This document shows positions 57,742-64,000 of a stretch of DNA of 64,000 nt, piece after piece (the first letter of the stretch is position 1; each line of letters opens with the position of its first letter). A model generated the notes under the pieces. That model was not told where the DNA came from, did no database searches, and saw only the letters and a program-made list of their open reading frames with translations. The DNA comes from Thuidium tamariscinum (taxonomy: Eukaryota; Streptophyta; Bryopsida; Hypnales; Thuidiaceae): positions 18,831,489 through 18,895,488 of the forward strand of contig OX344756.2 of assembly GCA_947034885.2 (NCBI GenBank), in the 5' to 3' direction. Made by a program: the position numbers and the translations under genes.

Positions 57742-57985
57742 GAGGGTTGCTACTTGCTAGTATGTGAACATAGAAGTGTGAGCTTATGAGCCTCAAATAT
57801 CATGCACCTATAATATAGGTGCTTTTATTATGGAAATCTTCTATAATAAGAGTATATTTATACTATAGATACCTATATTTTAGGTATTTTTACTATTTTA
57901 GGTATTTTTAGGTAGTATATCTATTTATATACATATTAGAAGCTCATATGCTCACATGTTTATACTTATACACTAGCATTGTTGC
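57742..57985. mobile_element. MULE-like element with 9-bp TSD (244 bp)
   Basis: ATTTGTGAG flanks both sides perfectly (57733-57741, 57986-57994). The arms 'gctacttgctagtatgtg' and 'tgtgagcttatgagcctc' are inverted at the right as 'gctcatatgctcaca' and 'cactagcattgttgc', giving TIRs of about 50 bp. A 9-bp duplication with long TIRs fits the Mutator superfamily. The interior is only AT-rich 'taggtattttta' repeats. Confidence 0.7.
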
Positions 57986-58190
57986 ATTTGTGAGTTTTTT
58001 AATGTTAGGTTCATTCAAAAAATATCAAAGGCCAATATAGAGTCTACTTTATTCTAAATCAACCTATAATGAAAAGACACCACCAAAATGCATTGGCAAT
58101 ACACTAATCATTTTTTGATAAATTTTTTTGCAGTGAGATATTTTTTTATTTGAAATTCAAATAGGAAAAAAATTAGAAAGAAACATTTAA
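57986..58190. other. no gene seen
   Basis: AT-rich sequence. Confidence 0.4.
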
Positions 58191-58497
58191 TGGCAAATTT
58201 TGTTAAAATGGCAGTATTCCTTATGCATGTTTTTAAACTACATGGTTTCAACTAAAACTAACATCTAGGAAAGGTATAAATTTCAAACATCTAGGACTCA
58301 TGTAGATTTTTAAAATCTATGACACATTTAGATTTCAGACCATATGGTTTGAAACATGCGGATTGATATAGATTTTAGACATCTATAATAGGTATAGATT
58401 TCAAAAATCTATAAGAGTTTTAGATTTTAGCTTGCGTGGTTTGAACTATCAAAAGTGTCAAACTAATGGAATATTTCCATTTTAACAAAATTTTCCA
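58191..58497. mobile_element. TIR element with internal hairpin, copy T3 (307 bp)
   Basis: The left end TGGCAAATTTTGTTAAAATGG is mirrored by 'ccattttaacaaaattttcca'. The internal hairpin TTCAGACC-ATAT-GGTTTGAA lies at 58334-58353. Confidence 0.65.
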
Positions 58498-59459
58498 TAT
58501 TTGAAATATGTTAGAAAAATTTCAAGAATTTTGACTTTACAAATTGCAAAATAATACAACTTATAGTTAGAAGAGAACATTTTTCTTGAAGTTGCCTAAA
58601 CATATATGACAAACTTTGACTCCTCTTAGAATATGATTTGAAAACAAAAATTTTTTATTGACAATAGTATGCCACATTTTATTTGTTACATACATGCCAA
58701 ATTTTAAAATTTTGATTTGCATTTTTGCATAAGATGCCCCAAGGATGCTCCGCCCAACGTATCAAAAAAGCTTAGAAAAGCATAACTTTTGCTCTGGACA
58801 TCTAATTAGAAAAAAATTACATTTAACTAAGGAGATACATGTTCACATGTTGTATCAATATTTTGAAAACATTCATCCTAAATTAACTCCATAATAGGAC
58901 AGTGGTCCCATGTGGGTATCATCTTTGGAGCACAGTCTTTAGGATATTTTTGTATAAAACTGCTCCAAAGGAGTTCATTTAACTTGTTCATTTTGATCAA
59001 GTAAAAAGACCTTAAAATTTTAAAAAAATTCTTGCACTTCAACATGATTAAGATGTATATTCTAAATGAATTTTTTTTTAAATTATAAATTTTTGGATCT
59101 ATTCATGAGTGTAAAAAAAATCACTAAATATTAGGATTTATAAGCATCATAGCTTACAATTTATTAAATTTGTATTGATAAAATTAATAATTTTATGAAA
59201 TGGACCATAAAATATAAATTATATCCAAAAATGGAATTAAAATAAAATTATTTAATATTCAAAATGCTTGTTTATGAGGATTCTAGAAATATAGGACAAA
59301 ATTTATTTTTTCAGCTAAATAATTGATTAAAAATTCTTTGATTTTCATCAAATTTTTTTTCTTGATACATCATAAGTATAGATTTCTAAAACCACATTTG
59401 GTGAAGCCATAACTTATAATATATTTAAAATATATAAACTTGTTTGACACATTGACATA
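58498..59459. other. no gene seen
   Basis: AT-rich sequence with no supported ORF or repeat partner. Confidence 0.4.
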
Positions 59460-60038
59460 TATTAAAATTGTAACAAGGACAATTTTTTTGGTACCCATGT
59501 AGAACCATCACCTACTAAAACTGTCTAGTTTTTCTATTGTGAGAATTCTATGAGAATTCTATGTCCAAAGTTTCGGTGAAGAAAATACAACTTGTGACAT
59601 TTTTATTTGTTAAAAAAAGGATTATTTTTTTGAAAAATACATAAAAATACAAAACTTGAAAAAACTTCTTGTTGATATATTTGACCAAAAAACTCACCAA
59701 AATAATATTTTATATCTTTGAAAAAAATGCAGAATGAATCTCTCTTTGTGGACCTCTATAACATTTAAGAAATAAGTATTTTTAGAATTCCTTTGGGCAA
59801 TAGGTATAAGTCTACTAAGAAACTACGCTCTCCAAATTTTAGGTCAAAATTCGTTCTTTTGGAGATAAATGGTGCTAAAAATCCCTAAATTGAGTACTAT
59901 GAGAAATTTTCAGGGCTATTTAAGAATAATAAATTATTTTTGAAATATCTTTAAAATTCATTATGGCTAAAAAATAAATAAATAAACTAGGGTGTGACAA
60001 AACACAACAAATAGTACAAGTGTTTTTTGCATTCACCC
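59460..60038. mobile_element. 4-bp-TSD TIR family, truncated copy K5
   Basis: The interior ('gagaattct', 'tttttatttgttaaaaaaagg', 'ggtgctaaaaatccctaaa') and right end 'caagtgttttttgcattcaccc' resemble K1-K3. The left terminus is not recognisable. Confidence 0.45.
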
Positions 60039-60212
60039 TTCATGGCTTCAATGATAGTGTATTTCTCCATGATCGCATTTTTATAAAAGTACTATGAAAA
60101 AGAGGTCTCCTTCATTTTACAAAGATTTTTTTGTCATCTACTAGACACCTAGCATTTGTGTTGACATTCAAAGATTAAATGAGTCATACGAAATCAGACC
60201 AACAGGGTAAAA

Positions 60213-60516
60213 TATTAGAGTAATTATTGGCCTTGGAGAGACTATTTTAGGATTGTCCCCTAAAACTGTTTCCAATGCTATAGACCAATCTTTGCTAATT
60301 TGAATTTTTGAATTTCAAAAAAATAATCCTAAAAAATTAGAATATATTAAATAGAAAAATAATGTTAAAAAATATTTTTAAAATATTTAAAAATTAATTT
60401 AATAAATTTATATTATCTGACGTGGATGTTGCCCGACCATGTCAAATTGTTGATGTGGTAGTGTTCCTAGTGTTGAAGAATTTGTAGTCTTTTAAATGCT
60501 CAAATATCTACTAATG
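60213..60516. mobile_element. TIR element 'CATTAGAGGAG' family, copy d (304 bp)
   Basis: The left end 'tattagagtaattattggcc' and right end 'caaatatctactaatg' are imperfect inverses. It shares 'gacgtggatgttgcccgaccatg' variants with copy a. Confidence 0.55.
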
Positions 60517-63500
60517 TTTGTGTTTTCTAGGGATAAAAGTAAAAAAAAACTCCCTATGTTTAGGATATGTTTACAACCTTTACTAGCTAATTTGGGGTCT
60601 TTTATTGCAAAGGTAAATTCCAAATTTATAAATTTGATCATTTATTTATTTTTAATTCTACGTTTTTTCCTAAGGAAAATCTTGCCTACTAATTCTATTT
60701 TGTGAGACAAGTTTAGTGGCCTCCTAGAGACTCATTTGAGGTCATCTAATTCGATTACTGATATTCAAATAATGTATCTACACCTAAAACAAAACCTTTT
60801 TTTCAACAAACAATTATGAATACAATTGAAGAAAAAAATCATACTATAAAAGAGTTAATCATAAAGTTCATCTTGTATTAGTAAATGGGTGTCAAAGGAA
60901 GGTTTACTATTAAGAATAGTACAATAGAGACAGAACTTTGGTGCATTAAGAAATTTTATTTTGTGTTTTTTCTAAGCCCTAGTTCTTAATTCAACATTGT
61001 GTACACTTTACAATTAATTCTAATGTTTGATGACAAATGAAATGAAAACAAAAGCAAATGAAATTTGTTTGACAAATTCAAAAGAAAAAAGAGAAGGCAC
61101 AATATTGATTGTCATGATCATTTATCTTCTTACTGTCTTTATCCATCTTCCTATTTGTAGAATGAAGTGTCGTGATTTAGAATAGCATCACATATGTATA
61201 CACACATGCCTCAAACATTAGCTAGTGACGGTTAGAAGGTAGTAGATTTTATTTGAGCAAAATTTTACTCAGCCTGACAAATTAGGACATTCTAGCACTC
61301 TCCTTCCAAATTTCAGCCTATATCCTAAGCCAACAAATTGACCCACATACCAAAAGAAAAACCCTCTTAGAGGGATACATTTAGTTAAGTCAAAGGGCCA
61401 AATTTTAAATTAGCATAAGGGATGTTAATTAATCCTTCAATACCATCATTCCAAAAGATACGTGTAATTTGTACTTTGACTAATTCCATCAAATGTGTTG
61501 GATACCATTCTCAAGCATTAATTCATTAAAGGGAGTCATAGTAGGAAGAGCTTAAGCTCAATGAGTTAATTCAACTTAATATAGCAAGAAATGGAAGATT
61601 AAACATACAAACTTAAAGATTTTCTTCTCTAATTAAAAAAATTAGTACAAAAGTGCACTGTATTTGCTGAACTCTCCCCCCAATGTCACTCCCTCTTTTC
61701 AATAGACAAAAAAAAACCCCAACTCTATTTAAGTTAGTTTGTTGGTATAACTTAAGAGTTTTTCATCATATGTCCTACTTTATGAAGCCTATAGACAAAT
61801 TGTTTATTAAAGTGAGGGAGTTGAAATTTTTTTTGATGTAATCAATCAAAACCTTAGAGGTTAAATTAATTTCTAAAGTAAAGGTTGGAAGAATTTCAAT
61901 TTTAAGAAGACAAAGATGAGAGTTCAAAGGATCTACTTTGCAAGTGTAGGGGCAAATCTACTAATTTAGTAAAGCCTTTGGAGTTCAATTAATTTCTAAA
62001 ATCAAAGCCATAGAATCCTAGATTGAAATTTGGATTTGAAAAAATATGAGAGTTGTAAAGATCTACTTTGCATCTACAGACTGTAGGATTTAGATCATTA
62101 GAATTTTGTATTGACAAATAGAAAATTCAACTCCATCAAGAGGTCAATATGCACTTCAAAAATCTTGCATGATTAGTTTGCAATTGCCAAGACATCCTTG
62201 TCAACTCAAATCTAGAGATTTTTAAACCTCAAAGGCTAATCAAGCTTATTATTATTTTTTCATACTTCATTTTTCAAATCCATGAGATTGTAATTTTTTA
62301 TAATGTAATTAAGCTTCAATACATTGTAACTATTTCACATTATATTTGAAAAAAATTGAAATTATTGAAAATTTTGAAATAAAAAGTAAAAAAATGTATA
62401 TCAAATGCACTATCTTGATGCTCAAAATTTTTGAAAATCTCTCTAAGGATTATACTATAGTATTGAATATCATGATGCATATTAAATCTATTATTTCTAA
62501 ATTAAAAATATACATTTTATGAGTGCATGTTCATTTTTTCATATTGTTGGTCAATATTTCACAAAATTTCTATATTTTTAGAAAAATTATTAATGAATAG
62601 ACAAAGAATATCAATGAAAAACTAATTACCAATAAAAATTCAATGCAATTCTAACTTTAATATTTGTGCAAAATTCTATAGCCAAGGTCTCTTCACTAAA
62701 CAACAAGAGTTTTGAAGGTTCAAATTTATAGTGAAAATGTTACAGTTTCAAAATTATCTTGCAATATTATAGCATATAATAATTTTCTATGAAAATTAAT
62801 AATTTTTGACCAACAATTAAATTTTTGAAATTGATTATTTAACTTGAAGCAGTCACTAAAGGTGCAAAAAGAACGAAAGCCCGAGTTTTTAATTGAAAGT
62901 TTTTTGGTTTCAAGAATACCATATAATGTCAATTGCAAATATTTAACATCTTCATTTAAAAACTATTTGGTAGACTATGAAATACTTGCATTTGAAGTAA
63001 AGAAAATAAGTTTTTATCATCCTTATTATGTTAGATTATAAGACTTTGAATCATTTTAACTTAAAATTTTTGTTGTATGGATTTTGAATTAATATTAAAA
63101 TTATTTAAAGAATTGAATGTAGAATTCAAGGAAAGGAAGTTCAATATAAAAACTTGTTTTTTATTCTTGAAGAAGTTTTTAAGTGGAAGAAGGTACTTGG
63201 TTGAAGAATATATTAAAATTGATAATAATACACGTAATAATACTAAAATGGACTTGAAGTACACTAATGTCAACGATAAGATTTTTTTAACAAGAAAAAT
63301 AAATCTTGTGCAAGTGTTTTTCCTATAATTGTGAAAATTGAGTTGTAAAATAGATCCAATATGTTATTTTTTCAAGATGATGCTATAATTGCTATAAAAT
63401 TAGATGCTTTATAACTTTTATAATACTAAGTAAATAAATCTTTTCTAATAAAAACAAAATATAATTTATATAAAATATTCATTTCATTTCAAGCTTTTAT

Positions 63501-64000
63501 GATTTTTTAATTTCTTAGGCTTGACTATATTAAACTTTGCGTGGTATAACTTTTGCTACTATTAACTAGTTTAAATAGAAATTATATATCCAAAAGGCTT
63601 AAATGTTTTCCTATCTTGAAAAAAAGTTTCAAAAAAATGAGCCAAAAATACTAAAATAGAGATCATGTTAATGAAACCTCCAATTGTCTTCCAAAAAACA
63701 TTTGTGACTTTAAGAGTTGAGGTAAAAATCAAATGGAATGTTCAAATGAATGATTTAAAAAAAAATTAATCCATCCATTAAATTAAAAAAATTAGTGAAT
63801 TTTTTATAGTAAATCTACTAATATGTTTGCATAGAGATGGAAGTAGCTAAAAAATATATATTATAAGTTTTGCAGTAATCACTTTTTGAATGTTTTTGTT
63901 CAAAGTTTAGAAAAAAAACTATTAATCATGATTTAGAATTCAATCAAAAAAAGAAAATTTTAATTTTCAATAAAGATCAATTAATAGAGGCTATTTTATC
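60517..64000. other. no gene seen
   Basis: Very AT-rich. Near 60590-60690 lies a diverged copy of the 'ttggggtct...attgcaaa' repeat. Further right, short ORFs on opposite strands overlap (for example 63061-63328), as expected by chance. No tRNA, splice pattern or TIR was found. Confidence 0.45.

Noticed and set aside
63061..63328. Opposed ORFs of 70 and 83 codons
   Set aside because: They overlap on opposite strands in very AT-rich DNA. Amino-acid content follows base composition and there is no domain.

Overview
The window looks like AT-rich, repeat-dominated nuclear DNA of a multicellular eukaryote. A land plant is most likely, but the clade cannot be fixed from the sequence. Supporting signs are GT-AG introns, TATA-type promoters, many terminal-inverted-repeat (TIR) DNA transposons with target-site duplications (TSDs), a PIF/Harbinger-type MITE of the sort common in plants, and hAT transposases. 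No rRNA, tRNA, CRISPR, phage or bacterial operon is visible. All repeat families were recognised by eye by comparing parts of the window with each other; no alignment or database search was run.

Few real genes can be supported. (1) A hAT-type transposase gene on the minus strand (39618-42792) has two coding exons and encodes 853 residues with all expected catalytic landmarks. (2) Three paralogous small Ala/Pro-rich genes on the minus strand start MAQ(A/V)NA(N/G)GEEG: copy A (15091-15825), copy C (19979-20263) and copy B (35758-36887). Each has a TATA box roughly 0.9-1.7 kb upstream. (3) A frameshifted hAT transposase remnant (44380-44950) lies inside a complete 1165-bp hAT element with an 8-bp TSD. 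(4) A two-exon coding fragment of unknown type lies at 31066-31311. Most other ORFs are short chance ORFs in repeats.

Layout. 1-15 kb: dispersed and tandem repeats, a CACTA-like foldback MITE, and TA-flanked TIR elements. 15-21.2 kb: Ala/Pro genes A and C with their leaders, promoters and upstream tandem repeats. 21.4-23.8 kb: a large imperfect inverted repeat. 24-35.8 kb: TIR elements, including three complete members of a family with 4-bp TSDs (two are exactly 733 bp). 35.8-45.7 kb: a second copy of the 15-17.9 kb family carrying gene B. It is split by about 5 kb containing the transposase gene and further interrupted by the nested hAT element. 45.7-64 kb: AT-rich repeats, including a nest of at least three insertions at 56.7-57.5 kb and a MULE-like element with a 9-bp TSD at 57.7-58.0 kb.

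The strongest theme is that the window keeps its own controls. Several insertions have an unoccupied paralogous site elsewhere in the window: the CACTA-like MITE, two 4-bp-TSD elements, the nested hAT, the Harbinger MITE and the three-level nest. This gives boundaries and relative order of insertion directly. The best candidates for something undescribed are the Ala/Pro gene family and its association with a seemingly intact hAT transposase gene in one composite copy, and the 4-bp-TSD TIR family.
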